Shown here one piece after another: positions 17,872 through 27,115 of a DNA stretch of 64,000 bases; within the stretch, counting starts at the first letter, position 1, and each line of letters starts with the position of its first letter. The DNA is from Pseudoalteromonas shioyasakiensis (GTDB taxonomy: Bacteria > Pseudomonadota > Gammaproteobacteria > Enterobacterales > Alteromonadaceae). The stretch is taken from positions 2,714,501-2,778,500 of the forward strand of contig CP058414.1 in the NCBI GenBank assembly GCA_013391845.1, in the 5' to 3' direction. Both the position numbers and the translations under genes were made by a program. A model generated the notes under the pieces. That model was not told the origin of the DNA. It did no database searches and was given only the letters and a program-made list of their open reading frames with translations.

Positions 17872-18489
17872 ATGATTGCGGTGATCAGCGGTGATTTAAT
17901 TAAATCACAAAAAATTCCACAACAAGAATACGATGCCATGCTGTATCAGCTTGATCAAAGCTTACGCTTTGTTGCTAAGCGCTTTAATGCAAGTTTTAGC
18001 ATATATCGTGGCGATGCATTGCAAATACAGTTAACAGAGCCAGAGCAGGTCTGTCATGCTGCAATTTTGTTGTATTTGCAAATGAAAGCATCCAATTACG
18101 AACTGCGACAAAGTTTGGCTATTGGCTCACTCGATAACTCCCGTGCCGATATAAAAACAGCCACAGGCAGCGCCTATACTCTATCTGGCCGGGGGTTAGA
18201 TAATATGGGCCATCAACGGCTCACTTTACAAATAGACAATCAACCCCTTGAAGAGGGTTTTTTACTCAATATTGAACTAATAGAAGTATTACTTGAAAAA
18301 ATGAGTCAAAAACAAGCAAATGCATTGTTTTATTATTTAACAGCAGAACACAACAACCATGCCGAACTTGCTAAAGAACTCGCAACAAGCCGAGCCAATG
18401 TCACAAAGCTATTAAATTTGGCTCACTACCAATTAATTGAACGTTTTATACAGTACAGCCAAACCACACTCAAAGGAATGACAAAATGA
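17872..18489 (+). CDS. SatD-family protein with C-terminal helix-turn-helix
   Basis: A 205-residue protein. The N-terminus MIAVISGDLIKSQ, the middle FSIYRGDALQIQL and TGSAYTLSGRGLD fit the SatD family (Pfam SatD), named from a Streptococcus operon and without a firmly known activity. The C-terminal 50 residues (HNNHAELAKELATSRANVTKLLNLAHYQLIERF) form a helix-turn-helix like those in DNA-binding regulators. It overlaps the next gene by four bases (ATGA) and is therefore coupled to it. Three GTAAC/GTTAC palindromes lie immediately upstream, which suggests the protein controls its own promoter; this is inference. The N-terminal domain could be a sensor or nucleotide-binding module. Confidence 0.75.
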   Translation: MIAVISGDLIKSQKIPQQEYDAMLYQLDQSLRFVAKRFNASFSIYRGDALQIQLTEPEQVCHAAILLYLQMKASNYELRQSLAIGSLDNSRADIKTATGSAYTLSGRGLDNMGHQRLTLQIDNQPLEEGFLLNIELIEVLLEKMSQKQANALFYYLTAEHNNHAELAKELATSRANVTKLLNLAHYQLIERFIQYSQTTLKGMTK

Positions 18490-19232
18490 GTTTTTCATTA
18501 CTTATCGTAAGCTTAATTTTAGCGCATTCAATTGCCGACTTTTACTGGCAACCTATGAGCTGGGTACATGACAGAAATACGCGCCACTTTCGTGCCAGTA
18601 AACTTTACTTGCACGTGCTCATCCACGGTGCTAGCTCATTTTTGGTACTATTATTTTGGGAGTTTAATTATGGCTGGCAAGCGCTTTCAAACGTCGTTAT
18701 CGCCACGGCAGTGATTATGGTTACACACTATCTAATCGACCTTGCTAAATCTTACTCAAGTAAAGGTGTGGTTCCTTTTATTGTTGACCAACTTGCACAT
18801 TTAGTTATCTTGTTCTTACTGGCTATATGGTTAAGCGAAAACGATGAGTTTTTTACACATAGCTGGCAATGGCTAATGCAACCGGCAACATTATGGGTGC
18901 TGTGTGGCTATTTATTAATTTTAAATCCAACAGCGGTGTTTATTAGAATGATGTTAGAGCGGATCACATCTGGCTTTAGCGCCACGGGCAGTTTACCAGC
19001 GGCGGGGCAAAGTATCGGCATGCTTGAGCGGGTATTGATGCTAACATTTATCTTACTGGACCAATTTTCAGGCGTTGGCTTTTTACTTGCGGCAAAATCC
19101 GTATTCCGCTTTGGTGATTTAAGTGCCAGTAGAGATAAAAAACTGACTGAATACGTTATGCTCGGTACCTTACTCAGTGTCAGCGTGACTTTATTTATTG
19201 GTTTAGCTGTTAATTACCTTAAAGCCGTGTGA
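18486..19232 (+). CDS. DUF3307 integral membrane protein
   Basis: A 248-residue membrane protein with about seven hydrophobic segments. The N-terminal LILAHSIADFYWQPMSWVHDRN and the following LHVLIHG and THYLIDLAKSY are the histidine/aspartate-bearing motifs of DUF3307 proteins. No function has been shown for the family. The start overlaps the end of the SatD-like gene, and this two-gene arrangement (SatD-like regulator plus DUF3307) recurs in other bacteria as far as I recall. Conserved His and Asp residues near membrane faces could be catalytic, but that is speculation. A terminator follows the gene. Confidence 0.8.
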   Translation: MSFSLLIVSLILAHSIADFYWQPMSWVHDRNTRHFRASKLYLHVLIHGASSFLVLLFWEFNYGWQALSNVVIATAVIMVTHYLIDLAKSYSSKGVVPFIVDQLAHLVILFLLAIWLSENDEFFTHSWQWLMQPATLWVLCGYLLILNPTAVFIRMMLERITSGFSATGSLPAAGQSIGMLERVLMLTFILLDQFSGVGFLLAAKSVFRFGDLSASRDKKLTEYVMLGTLLSVSVTLFIGLAVNYLKAV

Positions 19233-19246
19233 CTTTGCAGACCCAT

Positions 19247-19271
19247 AAAAAAACGCGCCAACACAGGCGCG
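19247..19271. terminator. Terminator between DUF3307 and rhlE
   Basis: GCGCC and GGCGC with one more C-G pair around AACACA form the stem. On the minus strand seven T follow, so it mainly ends rhlE; on the plus strand it is followed by CTTTATATT, a weaker tail for the convergent gene. Confidence 0.8.
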
Positions 19272-19294
19272 CTTTATATTAATTAACCAATAAA

Positions 19295-20701
19295 TTAGCT
19301 GTTATTTGAGCCATCATTCTTAGGGCGACGTCTGCGCTGAGAATTCTCCCCTACAGACTGACGCTTAGCCCATGGGCTTTGTGTTTGCTCGTCACTTGCT
19401 TTCTTGGCATTAGATTTTTTCCCAGAACCACCACGGCGTGGACCTATGCCACTGCCATTGCTATTTGGTTTTTTACTATCCGACTTAGGCTTAGAAAACG
19501 GCTGTTTGGCTTTTTTCGGCTTTTTGGGTTTAATTGGGCGTGCATCAAGCTCTCGTTCAGGTACGGGATTGCTTGGTTCAAAACCGGCTTCAGTCGCGCG
19601 TGGGATCAATTCACCAATAAAACGTTCAATACCGTAAAGATCAACTGCATCTTCAGCTGTCACAAACGAAATAGCATGACCCGATGCACCTGCTCGGCCT
19701 GTACGGCCGATACGGTGTACGTAATCTTCATAAATATTCGGTAAATCGTAGTTAACAACGTGAGGTAGCTCAACAATATCAAGACCTCGGGCAACGATAT
19801 CGGTTGCCACTAGTACGCGCACTTCACCTGATTTAAAGCCTTCGAGTGCTTTAACACGAGCGCCTTGCGATTTATTTCCGTGAATGGCAGCACCCACAAT
19901 ATCATCGCGTTCAAGCTGCTTAACTAAACGGTTAGCACCATGTTTGGTACGACAAAATACCAATACTTGTTGCCAATCGTTAGTACGGATCAAGTGGCTA
20001 AGTAATGCTGTTTTGCGCGATTTATCTAGTGCATAAACTGATTGAGTAACCGATTTAGCGGTCGTGTTTTTTGCTGCAACTGAAATTTCAACCGGATCGT
20101 TAATTAGCCCTTTTGCAAGTTCACGAATTTCATCAGAGAAAGTCGCTGAGAACATCAGGTTTTGACGTTTAGTTGGCAGTTTAGCAATGATACGTTTGAT
20201 ATCATGGATAAAGCCCATATCAAGCATACGATCGGCTTCATCAAGGATCAGTACTTCTAAATCATCAAACTTAAGAGCATTTTGATTGTGTAGGTCTAAT
20301 AAACGACCTGGTGTTGCCACTAAAATATCAACACCTTTGCGAAGGCGCATCATTTGCGGGTTAATTTTAACACCACCATACACTACAAATGAGCTGACAT
20401 TTGAATGCTTAGCATATTGCTCAACATTTTCGCTTACTTGCAAAGCAAGCTCACGAGTTGGTGCCAATACTAATGCACGTACTTTATTGCCACCGGCTTT
20501 AGGGCCTTTTGACAAGCGCTCAATTAGCGGCAGCGTAAAACCCGCGGTTTTGCCTGTGCCAGTTTGCGCTGCGGCCATAACATCGCGACCTTCAATGATC
20601 GCAGGGATAGCTTGTGATTGAATAGGCGTTGGTGCTTCATAGCCCTTTTCTAAAACTGCATTTACTAAAGCTGGTGATAAACCTAACCCATCAAAACTCA
20701 T
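19295..20701 (-). CDS. rhlE: ATP-dependent RNA helicase RhlE
   Basis: A 468-residue DEAD-box helicase. Motifs in order: Q motif ([13 protein letters not shown]), I AQTGTGKT, Ia APTRELA, Ib [50 protein letters not shown]. The short N-terminus [10 protein letters not shown] and the sequence around TPGRLLDL group it with RhlE rather than SrmB, DbpA or DeaD. A basic, low-complexity tail (residues about 390-468, rich in Lys, Ser, Asn and Arg) probably binds RNA. RhlE acts in ribosome maturation and RNA turnover. The gene is monocistronic and converges on the DUF3307 gene. Confidence 0.95.
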   Translation of the reverse strand: MSFDGLGLSPALVNAVLEKGYEAPTPIQSQAIPAIIEGRDVMAAAQTGTGKTAGFTLPLIERLSKGPKAGGNKVRALVLAPTRELALQVSENVEQYAKHSNVSSFVVYGGVKINPQMMRLRKGVDILVATPGRLLDLHNQNALKFDDLEVLILDEADRMLDMGFIHDIKRIIAKLPTKRQNLMFSATFSDEIRELAKGLINDPVEISVAAKNTTAKSVTQSVYALDKSRKTALLSHLIRTNDWQQVLVFCRTKHGANRLVKQLERDDIVGAAIHGNKSQGARVKALEGFKSGEVRVLVATDIVARGLDIVELPHVVNYDLPNIYEDYVHRIGRTGRAGASGHAISFVTAEDAVDLYGIERFIGELIPRATEAGFEPSNPVPERELDARPIKPKKPKKAKQPFSKPKSDSKKPNSNGSGIGPRRGGSGKKSNAKKASDEQTQSPWAKRQSVGENSQRRRRPKNDGSNNS

Positions 20702-20830
20702 ACTATCTCTCTTTAAAAAATTCAGCCGATACGGCGAAGTGGGCGCATTATACCTAGGATAGTCAATAATGCATGGAATTATTTACAAACTAGTACTTAA
20801 TGGTGGATTTAGCAGAATAATTTTAGGTAT

Positions 20831-20855
20831 AAAAAAAGCGGCTCTGATGCCGCTT
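20831..20855 (-). terminator. Terminator downstream of the 2OG-Fe(II) oxygenase gene
   Basis: AAAGCGGC and GCCGCTTT form an 8-bp stem around TCTGAT; on the minus strand it is followed by seven T. A 34-base inverted repeat lies between it and the stop codon. Confidence 0.85.
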
Positions 20856-20862
20856 TATCTTA

Positions 20863-20896
20863 TATACCCAAACCACCTTGAGGTGGTTTGGGTATA
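20863..20896. repeat. Perfect inverted repeat (16-bp arms), REP-like
   Basis: TATACCCAAACCACCT and AGGTGGTTTGGGTATA are perfect complements separated by TG. It lies between the oxygenase stop codon and its terminator. The first 13 bases recur at 26990-27002, which suggests a dispersed family in this genome; copy number cannot be judged from one window. Confidence 0.8.
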
Positions 20897-20904
20897 GCTA
20901 ATCT

Positions 20905-21747
20905 TTACTTAACACCAAGTTCGCGTAAACGCTCTTGTAAATAGCTGTCTGCAGTGTAGCGCTCAGAAAGCACAACATCAGGACGCGGGTGTAAGAATAG
21001 TGGTAACGAAATACGTGATTTCGTTGACGCTTTACCCGTTGGGTTGATCACGCGGTGAATAGTTGATGGGAAGTAACCACCTGACGCTTCTTGTAGCATG
21101 TCACCAATATTGATGATCAGGTTACCAAAATCACATGGTACGTCTAACCAACCACCATCTGTTTTTTGTACTTGTAAACCGGGTTCATTCGCCGCTGGTA
21201 ATACAGTTAATAAATTGATGTCACCGTGTGCTGCCGCACGGATTGCACCAGGCTCTTCATCACCAGTCATTGGTGGATAGTGAAGAATACGCAGGAGTGT
21301 TTGCTCAGAGTCAGCAATCATATCTTTAAGGTCGATAGAGAACTTAGCACGCACCTCTTCTGGTGCTTCTGCCTGAACCCAACTTAATAATGTTGCCGCA
21401 AACTCATTGGCTAAGCGATAGTACTCACGGATTTCTTCTTCTAGCTGTGCTGGAACACGGCCTTTTGGATAAACGTGGTAGTACTCTTTAATATCTTTAA
21501 CGGTAAAGCCTTTTGCAACTTCTGACACTGATGGTGGGAAGTAACCATCTTGTGTTTCTTTTGAAAATAAAAACTCATGCTTTTGCTCAGAATTAAAGAA
21601 TTCTTGCCAATTTTTGTAAATAGACTCAACTAATGACTGAGGTATTGGGTGGTTTTTTAATACACCGAAACCTGTGTTTCTTAGTGACTCAACAAATTGA
21701 GCGGCCGCATCGCTCGCTTTATAATCAACGGTAGGTAAATGTTGCAT
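20905..21747 (-). CDS. Isopenicillin-N-synthase-type 2-oxoglutarate/Fe(II) oxygenase
   Basis: A 280-residue non-haem iron oxygenase. The iron triad is visible as H174 and D176 (AAHGDINLLT) and H231 (STIHRVINP); the co-substrate carboxylate is bound by R245/S247 (SRISLPLF). An N-terminal DIOX_N-type segment (FVESLRNTGFGVLKNHPIP) precedes it. The family oxidises small molecules, but the substrate cannot be deduced. The start has GGAAAAG upstream. The gene is divergent from the metallo-beta-lactamase-fold gene; an FNR-type site lies between them, about 140 bases upstream of this start. Confidence 0.9.
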   Translation of the reverse strand: MQHLPTVDYKASDAAAQFVESLRNTGFGVLKNHPIPQSLVESIYKNWQEFFNSEQKHEFLFSKETQDGYFPPSVSEVAKGFTVKDIKEYYHVYPKGRVPAQLEEEIREYYRLANEFAATLLSWVQAEAPEEVRAKFSIDLKDMIADSEQTLLRILHYPPMTGDEEPGAIRAAAHGDINLLTVLPAANEPGLQVQKTDGGWLDVPCDFGNLIINIGDMLQEASGGYFPSTIHRVINPTGKASTKSRISLPLFLHPRPDVVLSERYTADSYLQERLRELGVK

Positions 21748-21886
21748 TGTCTTTTCCAGTGAATAAGGTTCTAGAAGTCTGTGCTAAGCATAGCATTTCT
21801 TCATTATAGCGCTTCGCGAGAATAGAGAAACACAAGCAAAAACATAAGGACTTATGTCCGCCCCTGCCTAGCTTAGCTCCTTAAGT

Positions 21887-21900
21887 TTGATACAGATCAA
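21887..21900. promoter_or_regulatory. Perfect FNR/CRP-family site (EtrA/Fnr type)
   Basis: TTGATACAGATCAA has both half-sites of the FNR consensus TTGAT-N4-ATCAA exactly. It lies 86 bases before the MBL-fold gene start. TATAAT at 21917-21922 could be that gene's -10; the site centre would then be near -36, closer than the -41.5 usual for FNR activation. Confidence 0.75.
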
Positions 21901-21985
21901 CTAAGCCTTTAAGTAGTATAATGCGTACTATTACATAAACTTTGATATGGTTAAAAAGACATGTTTCAACACGAAAGGATCGCTT

Positions 21986-22873
21986 ATGTTCACAAGGCTG
22001 CAAATTTTACTTTTCAGTGCGCTCATACTCGTTACCAATCCGGTCACCTCAGCTGTGCAAGCAAACTATAAAGTCGAAAATATTAAAGATAATGTATATC
22101 GCTTTACTGCCGGCCATTATCATAGTGCTTTTATGATTGTTGATAACCTTGCCTTGGTAACTGATCCTATTAATAGCGATGCCGCAAAATACTTAAAACG
22201 CTATATAAAGAAAACCTTTAACGCAGATATCAAATACATGCTATACAGCCATAGCCATGTTGACCATGCGATGGGCGGTAATGAGCTAATCGATACCAAC
22301 ACAACTGTCGTCGCTCATCAGTTTGCAGCTGAGGACCTTAAATTGAATAAAGTGCCTACTGCCCTGCCTGATCTTACTTTTACCGATACACTCAAAGTCG
22401 ATTTAGGTGATAGCTACGTGCAGCTTAATTACTATGGGCCAAATAATGGCCGTGGTAATGTCAGTATGCGCTTTATGCCTGCCAATGTACTTTATGTTGT
22501 TGATTGGATTGTACTTGGCCGCATGCCATATAAAAATCTGATTGGTTACGATATTAACGGCATGCTGCATTCAACCAAAGCCGTGTTAAATGAACCTGCG
22601 TTTGCTGCATTTATAGGTGGCCATGCTGATACAGGCAACCGCGATGATGTTGTTTCTTACTTACACTACATTGAAGACTTACACACTGCCGTTCGCGATG
22701 GCATGTTAAAAGGTAAAAACCTTGCTACCTTACAAAAAGAAATAAGCTTGCCCCAATACAGCCATTTAAAAATGTACCAGCAATGGCTACCACTGAATAT
22801 TGAGGGTGTGTATAACAACCTTGTCGAGATGGGCTATTTTAATTTTCGCAGCGATATTGATGCTCAGTTTTAA
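21986..22873 (+). CDS. Secreted metallo-beta-lactamase-fold hydrolase
   Basis: A 295-residue MBL-fold protein. The signature HSHVDH (H89, H91, D93, H94) binds two metals, with further ligand positions in the NNGRGN and GGHADTGN regions. The start chosen (MFTRLQILLF) has AAAGGAT upstream and gives a classical signal peptide ending near SAVQA, so the enzyme is likely periplasmic; a longer frame starting at 21947 lacks a good ribosome-binding site. It resembles the quinoprotein-relay and glyoxalase-like MBL proteins of marine bacteria more than beta-lactamases. Substrate unknown. A perfect FNR-type site lies upstream. The following esterase gene is on the other strand, ending 7 bases away. Confidence 0.87.
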   Translation: MFTRLQILLFSALILVTNPVTSAVQANYKVENIKDNVYRFTAGHYHSAFMIVDNLALVTDPINSDAAKYLKRYIKKTFNADIKYMLYSHSHVDHAMGGNELIDTNTTVVAHQFAAEDLKLNKVPTALPDLTFTDTLKVDLGDSYVQLNYYGPNNGRGNVSMRFMPANVLYVVDWIVLGRMPYKNLIGYDINGMLHSTKAVLNEPAFAAFIGGHADTGNRDDVVSYLHYIEDLHTAVRDGMLKGKNLATLQKEISLPQYSHLKMYQQWLPLNIEGVYNNLVEMGYFNFRSDIDAQF

Positions 22874-22880
22874 CTGAGCA

Positions 22881-23612
22881 TCAAAAACGTGCCAAAAACG
22901 TATTAAGTTCTCTACTCATGCGTGCGACAAGCGCTTCTGGGCCACCATCATACATATCGTTATGGCGCGAATCTTTAAGCTTAATTTGCGTCACTGGGTA
23001 TACAGCGAGTTCTTGCTGCGTAAGCAATACGTTGCCATCTGCTGGGTAATCGCTACCACGTAGTGTCAGTACAGCAATATTTTTGTTCCTTGGGGTCAGC
23101 ATACGACGATGATCGAGGGTGATCAATTTAGAAACCTTAGCGGGATAAATAGCGGCATATAATGCTGCAATATCCCCCCCATTTGAGTGACCAAATAAAG
23201 TGAGCTGATTAAAGTCATACTCACCATAACGCTTTGCAAGTTCTACGGCTAAAAACTCAAGGGTTTGTACACCACGGTGCCAGTTTTCCATGCGTGTGGT
23301 CATGTAGGGTGGCTCAGGGTTTAAACTCGGATCGCCTTTTAACTCATGAGCAACTTCAACCGTTAAATAACCATGCTGATGGAAGGCCTGCTGGGCAAAT
23401 TGATAGTCTGTATGCGCCATACCATAGCCTGCCCCAATAAACGCCACTGGGCACTTTTTCTTTATCGTGCATTTGCTATCGGCTGCTGTAATGGTCACCG
23501 GAATATGGCGGGTGCGCTCAGTATCAAACAGTATCTCTGTTTGATTAGCAAAGGCTTTCTGCCCGCTAAGGGTTAAAGCGAGTATTAGCGCCGCCTTTTT
23601 AATATTTAACAT
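22881..23612 (-). CDS. Secreted alpha/beta hydrolase
   Basis: A 243-residue exported hydrolase. The signal peptide MLNIKKAALILALTLSGQKAFA precedes a typical fold with the oxyanion-side FIGAGYG, the nucleophile elbow FGHSNGG, an acid-region VLTLRGSDYPADG and a late histidine in DSRHNDMYDGG. The Ser-His-Asp set appears complete. The family covers esterases and peptidases, so the substrate is not assigned. It starts one base before the GNAT gene ends, so the two are in one operon with the pentapeptide-repeat and small membrane genes upstream. Confidence 0.85.
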   Translation of the reverse strand: MLNIKKAALILALTLSGQKAFANQTEILFDTERTRHIPVTITAADSKCTIKKKCPVAFIGAGYGMAHTDYQFAQQAFHQHGYLTVEVAHELKGDPSLNPEPPYMTTRMENWHRGVQTLEFLAVELAKRYGEYDFNQLTLFGHSNGGDIAALYAAIYPAKVSKLITLDHRRMLTPRNKNIAVLTLRGSDYPADGNVLLTQQELAVYPVTQIKLKDSRHNDMYDGGPEALVARMSRELNTFLARF

Positions 23613-23613
23613 T

Positions 23614-24201
23614 CTATGACTGCTCTAATTTGAATTCTAAGCTACGTTTAACCATAGGCCACTCACCATCAATAATTGAAAACACCACGGTGTCGCGTAC
23701 GCATCCATCGGCCATAATTTGGTGATTACGAAGCACCCCATCTTGTTTCGCTCCTAAGCGGGCAATGGCATTGCGTGAAGCCTGGTTATGCCAATGGGTA
23801 CGAAACTCAACAGCAATCACATTAAGTGTTTCAAATGCATAACTCAGTAGCAGTTTTTTACATTCAGTATTAACACCAGTACGCTGAAAACGCTTGGCAT
23901 ACCAGGTGTAGCCAATTTCTAAACGGCGGTTTTTACTGTCGATATTACAAAAGCGAGTTGAGCCTATCACCTCATCGGTGTGTTTATCGATGACAGCAAA
24001 TGGTATTGCGCGACCAAGTGATTGTTGTTCAAACGCCATACTTAAATAATCGTCAACACGTTCTTCATTGGGCACCGAGGTAAACCAAAGCTCCCAAAGC
24101 TTTCCATCTGAAGCGGCGTTTACTAAAGCATCACGGTGCTCAAGCGTTAACGGCACTAATTTAACAAATTGACCTTCCAAAAAGATGGGACTTAAATCCA
24201 T
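23614..24201 (-). CDS. GNAT-family N-acetyltransferase (RimJ/RimL-like)
   Basis: A 195-residue acetyltransferase of the GNAT fold. FVKLVPLTLEHRDALVNAA, the IGSTRFCNIDSKNRRLEIGYTW beta-strand block and YAFETLNVIAVEFRTHWHNQASRNAIARLGAKQDGVLRNH, with the acetyl-CoA pyrophosphate-binding region, match RimJ/RimL-type enzymes (Pfam Acetyltransf_3). Substrate may be a protein N-terminus, an amino-acid or a small molecule. AAGGAAA precedes the ATG. It sits between the pentapeptide-repeat gene (14 bases upstream) and the secreted hydrolase gene. Confidence 0.88.
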   Translation of the reverse strand: MDLSPIFLEGQFVKLVPLTLEHRDALVNAASDGKLWELWFTSVPNEERVDDYLSMAFEQQSLGRAIPFAVIDKHTDEVIGSTRFCNIDSKNRRLEIGYTWYAKRFQRTGVNTECKKLLLSYAFETLNVIAVEFRTHWHNQASRNAIARLGAKQDGVLRNHQIMADGCVRDTVVFSIIDGEWPMVKRSLEFKLEQS

Positions 24202-24215
24202 AACTTTCCTTAACT

Positions 24216-24806
24216 TTAATCCACCAGCTCGATGTCGAGCCCTGCTAATAAATCCAAAGCGGCATAACGTTCAAATTTGGCCTTACTGATATTGTTAGCT
24301 GTTATATCAATAGCAAAGTGACTAGCACCTATAAAATTAGCTTTACTGAGATTGGTTTGTTGAAACAAGCTGTCACGAAAATCAGTATCAGTAAAATCAG
24401 CAGAAGATAAATCTGCATGTCTAAAATCAACATCTTTGGCAAAACAGCTACGCATTTTTAAAGCTTTTAAGCTAAGCTCAAAAAAGCTGCTGTGGCTAAG
24501 CTCACAGCCAATAAAACTCACTGGAGCACGGCTAGCGAGTAGCGGCCAATCAACATCAGTAAAGCGCACACTGGTTAATTTACACTGTTTAAAGTTCACT
24601 TCTTCGAGTGAGGTGTATCTAAGCCCAAGCGCAGCTAAATTACAGTTTTTAAACTCACACTCTATAAACCGGCAGTTTTCAAACTGACTATTGCTAAAGT
24701 CACAGTCGATAAATTCACATTGCTCAAATTCGCAATGCGAAAATGTTTGGTCTACTAGGTTTACTTCAAAGGTGTGTTCAAAATAAAGCGAGTGGCTTAC
24801 GATCAC
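24216..24806 (-). CDS. Pentapeptide-repeat protein
   Basis: A 196-residue protein with two runs of A(D/N)LXX-type repeats: residues about 17-60 (SHCEFEQCEFIDCDFSNSQF and following) and about 110-165 (FRHADLSSADFTDTDFRDSLF). These fold as a right-handed quadrilateral beta-helix. The break near residues 75-95 and the short C-terminal helix recall the Qnr/MfpA gyrase-protecting proteins, but I cannot assign that activity. It starts at GTG overlapping the small membrane gene's TGA by four bases, so it is translated together with it. No cysteine pair or signal peptide is evident. Confidence 0.85.
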   Translation of the reverse strand: MIVSHSLYFEHTFEVNLVDQTFSHCEFEQCEFIDCDFSNSQFENCRFIECEFKNCNLAALGLRYTSLEEVNFKQCKLTSVRFTDVDWPLLASRAPVSFIGCELSHSSFFELSLKALKMRSCFAKDVDFRHADLSSADFTDTDFRDSLFQQTNLSKANFIGASHFAIDITANNISKAKFERYAALDLLAGLDIELVD

Positions 24807-25009
24807 GCGGTGGTCTCAATATCTTGTTTAAGCGCAAGAACTGCAATAAAAATAAGACCAAACAAGGGAATAAGCGCTAATAATCCACCAATAACGGCCA
24901 CCACGATTGGTGTTGAGGTTTTACGCTTGCCTAAGTAATAGCTGATAGCGGCAAACACAGGGATTAAAATAACAATTATTTGGCCGATTAAAGTTGCATT
25001 GATATTCAT
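24803..25009 (-). CDS. Small two-helix membrane protein, unknown
   Basis: A 68-residue protein with two hydrophobic helices (about residues 8-25 and 36-58) joined by a basic loop GKRKTST, ending in an acidic tail. It has a strong AAGGAGAG ribosome-binding site six bases before its ATG. Its stop overlaps the GTG start of the pentapeptide-repeat gene, so it is a real, translationally coupled gene. I do not recognise the family. It is the first gene of a four-gene reverse operon (small membrane protein, pentapeptide, GNAT, hydrolase). Confidence 0.75.
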   Translation of the reverse strand: MNINATLIGQIIVILIPVFAAISYYLGKRKTSTPIVVAVIGGLLALIPLFGLIFIAVLALKQDIETTA

Positions 25010-25052
25010 TTTCTCTCCTTGAAGAACATACTAAATATTCATTTAAGCACAA

Positions 25053-25082
25053 AAAAACCCTAAGGCATATACCTTAGGGTTA
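25053..25082 (-). terminator. Terminator of aspS
   Basis: AACCCTAAGG and CCTTAGGGTT pair around CATATA; on the minus strand the hairpin is followed by seven T. It lies about 37 bases past the aspS stop. Confidence 0.88.
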
Positions 25083-25118
25083 TTATTCATAAAGTCTTAT
25101 AATTCAGTTTATTATGAA

Positions 25119-26888
25119 TTATTCAGCGTCTTTCGCTACAACATTAATTGCTAGCTCAGTTAATGCATCTGCATTTGCTTTGCTTGGTGCATCTGTTAAT
25201 AAACATGATGCTTGCGTTGTTTTAGGGAAAGCAATCACGTCACGAATGTTGTCAGTACCACATAACAGCATAACTAAACGGTCAAGACCAAACGCAAGAC
25301 CCGCATGCGGAGGTGTACCGTACTTAAGTGCATCAAGTAAGAAACCAAACTTGTCTTGTTGCTCTTGTGCATCAATACCTAAGATTCTGAATGCTGTTTC
25401 TTGCATATCGGCATTGTGAATACGTACCGAACCGCCACCAACTTCGTAGCCATTTAATACCATGTCGTATGCATCTGATAATGCTGCAGCTGGGTTTGCT
25501 TCAAGCTCTTGGGCAGAAATACCTTTCGGTGCAGTGAATGGGTGGTGAACCGCATGCAATGTACCTTCGTCGTCTTCTTCGAACATTGGGAAGTCAACAA
25601 CCCATAAAGGTTTCCAGCTATCAAGATCAGTAATGCCTAAATCAACACCAATCTTAAGACGTAATGCACCCATTGCTTCGTTTACAACGTTGCGCTTATC
25701 AGCACCGAATAAAATGATATCACCAGATTGCGCATTAGTACGCTCAAGTAATTGGTTGATCACCTCTTCGTTTAAGAATTTAGCGATTGGTGATTGCACA
25801 CCTTCAACGCCCGCAGCACGGTCGTTCACTTTCATCCAAGCTAGACCTTTCGCACCATAGATACCGATGAATTTAGTGTAATCGTCGATTTGTTTACGAG
25901 AAAGCTCAGCACCGCCTGGTACAGTTAATACAGCAACACGGCCTTTTTCGTCATTAGCAGGACCTGAGAATACTTTAAACTCAACGTCTTTTACTAAATC
26001 AGCAACGTCAACAAGCTGCATTGGGTTACGTAGGTCTGGTTTATCAGAACCATATAAACGCATTGCTTCGCTGTATGGCATCACTGGGAAGTCGCCTAAG
26101 TCAACGTCTAATAATGATTGCCACATTTCTGTAATCATTTTCTCAGTCATTGCACGCACTTCATCAGAGCTCATGAATGACGTCTCTAAATCGATTTGTG
26201 TGAATTCTGGCTGACGGTCTGCACGTAAGTCTTCGTCACGGAAACATTTAACAATTTGATAGTAACGGTCAAAGCCCGACATCATTAATAATTGCTTAAA
26301 TAACTGTGGCGACTGAGGTAAAGCGTAGAAGCTACCTTTATGAACACGGCTAGGTACTAAGTAGTCACGCGCACCCTCTGGTGTTGCTTTTGTTAGTACC
26401 GGTGTTTCGATATCTAAGAAACCGTTGTCATCCAAGAAACGACGCACAAAGCTGCTCGCTTTTGCACGAAGCTTGATACGGTCGCTCATTTCAAGACGAC
26501 GTAAATCTAGGTAACGGTATTTTAAGCGGCGCTCTTCAGAGTTTTGCTGATTAAAATCAAGTGGTAATGGCTCTGAACGGTTGATGATAGTTAAGCTTGT
26601 GCCTAAAATTTCAACTTCACCTGTTGCCATGTCTTTGTTTACTTGGCTATCAGGGCGTGCGCGAACAACACCTTTTAACTGCACACAAAACTCTTGACGT
26701 AGTTTATTCGCAGTATCCATTAATCCTTCTACTTCAGGATCAAAAACAACTTGTACTAAACCTTCTCTGTCACGTAAATCGACGAAGATAAGGCCACCAA
26801 GGTCACGGCGTTTGTTGATCCAACCACATAGTTCAACTTCTTGATCTACGTGAGATTTATTTAGCTGTCCGCAATATATAGAGCGCAT
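25119..26888 (-). CDS. aspS: Aspartyl-tRNA synthetase AspS
   Basis: A class II aminoacyl-tRNA synthetase that attaches aspartate to tRNA-Asp. The N-terminal OB domain ([29 protein letters not shown]) is followed by the class II motifs: motif 1 region, motif 2 [18 protein letters not shown], the bacterial GAD insertion, and motif 3 [15 protein letters not shown]. It tracks E. coli AspS over the whole length. The start is placed at [14 protein letters not shown], with CAGGAA upstream, because that matches the E. coli N-terminus; the 29-residue upstream extension is not homologous. Monocistronic with a strong terminator. Confidence 0.97.
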   Translation of the reverse strand: MRSIYCGQLNKSHVDQEVELCGWINKRRDLGGLIFVDLRDREGLVQVVFDPEVEGLMDTANKLRQEFCVQLKGVVRARPDSQVNKDMATGEVEILGTSLTIINRSEPLPLDFNQQNSEERRLKYRYLDLRRLEMSDRIKLRAKASSFVRRFLDDNGFLDIETPVLTKATPEGARDYLVPSRVHKGSFYALPQSPQLFKQLLMMSGFDRYYQIVKCFRDEDLRADRQPEFTQIDLETSFMSSDEVRAMTEKMITEMWQSLLDVDLGDFPVMPYSEAMRLYGSDKPDLRNPMQLVDVADLVKDVEFKVFSGPANDEKGRVAVLTVPGGAELSRKQIDDYTKFIGIYGAKGLAWMKVNDRAAGVEGVQSPIAKFLNEEVINQLLERTNAQSGDIILFGADKRNVVNEAMGALRLKIGVDLGITDLDSWKPLWVVDFPMFEEDDEGTLHAVHHPFTAPKGISAQELEANPAAALSDAYDMVLNGYEVGGGSVRIHNADMQETAFRILGIDAQEQQDKFGFLLDALKYGTPPHAGLAFGLDRLVMLLCGTDNIRDVIAFPKTTQASCLLTDAPSKANADALTELAINVVAKDAE

Positions 26889-26989
26889 AGTATTCCTGTC
26901 AGTTAAAGACTTATAGCCGCCTGCTCTTAAGAGTTCGCTATTTTGAGAGCAAAAGCCACTATACAAAGTAATCATTTAAGGCAGAGCAT

Positions 26990-27015
26990 TATACCCAAAC
27001 CATCGCAAAATGCGA
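26990..27015. repeat. Partial copy of the 20863 inverted repeat
   Basis: The 13 bases TATACCCAAACCA match the left arm of the inverted repeat at 20863-20896 exactly. Here they are followed by a different small hairpin (TCGCA AAA TGCGA) instead of the matching right arm. It lies between the divergent aspS and DUF72 genes. Confidence 0.5.
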
Positions 27016-27115
27016 GTGCCAGCAGTGCTTGTCGGGGGCTAAATATACGCCTCGACTTCTGAGCAAACATTTCTTTTGTTACACTAAGCAAAGTTTCAAT
27101 TTATTGGTTGATTTA

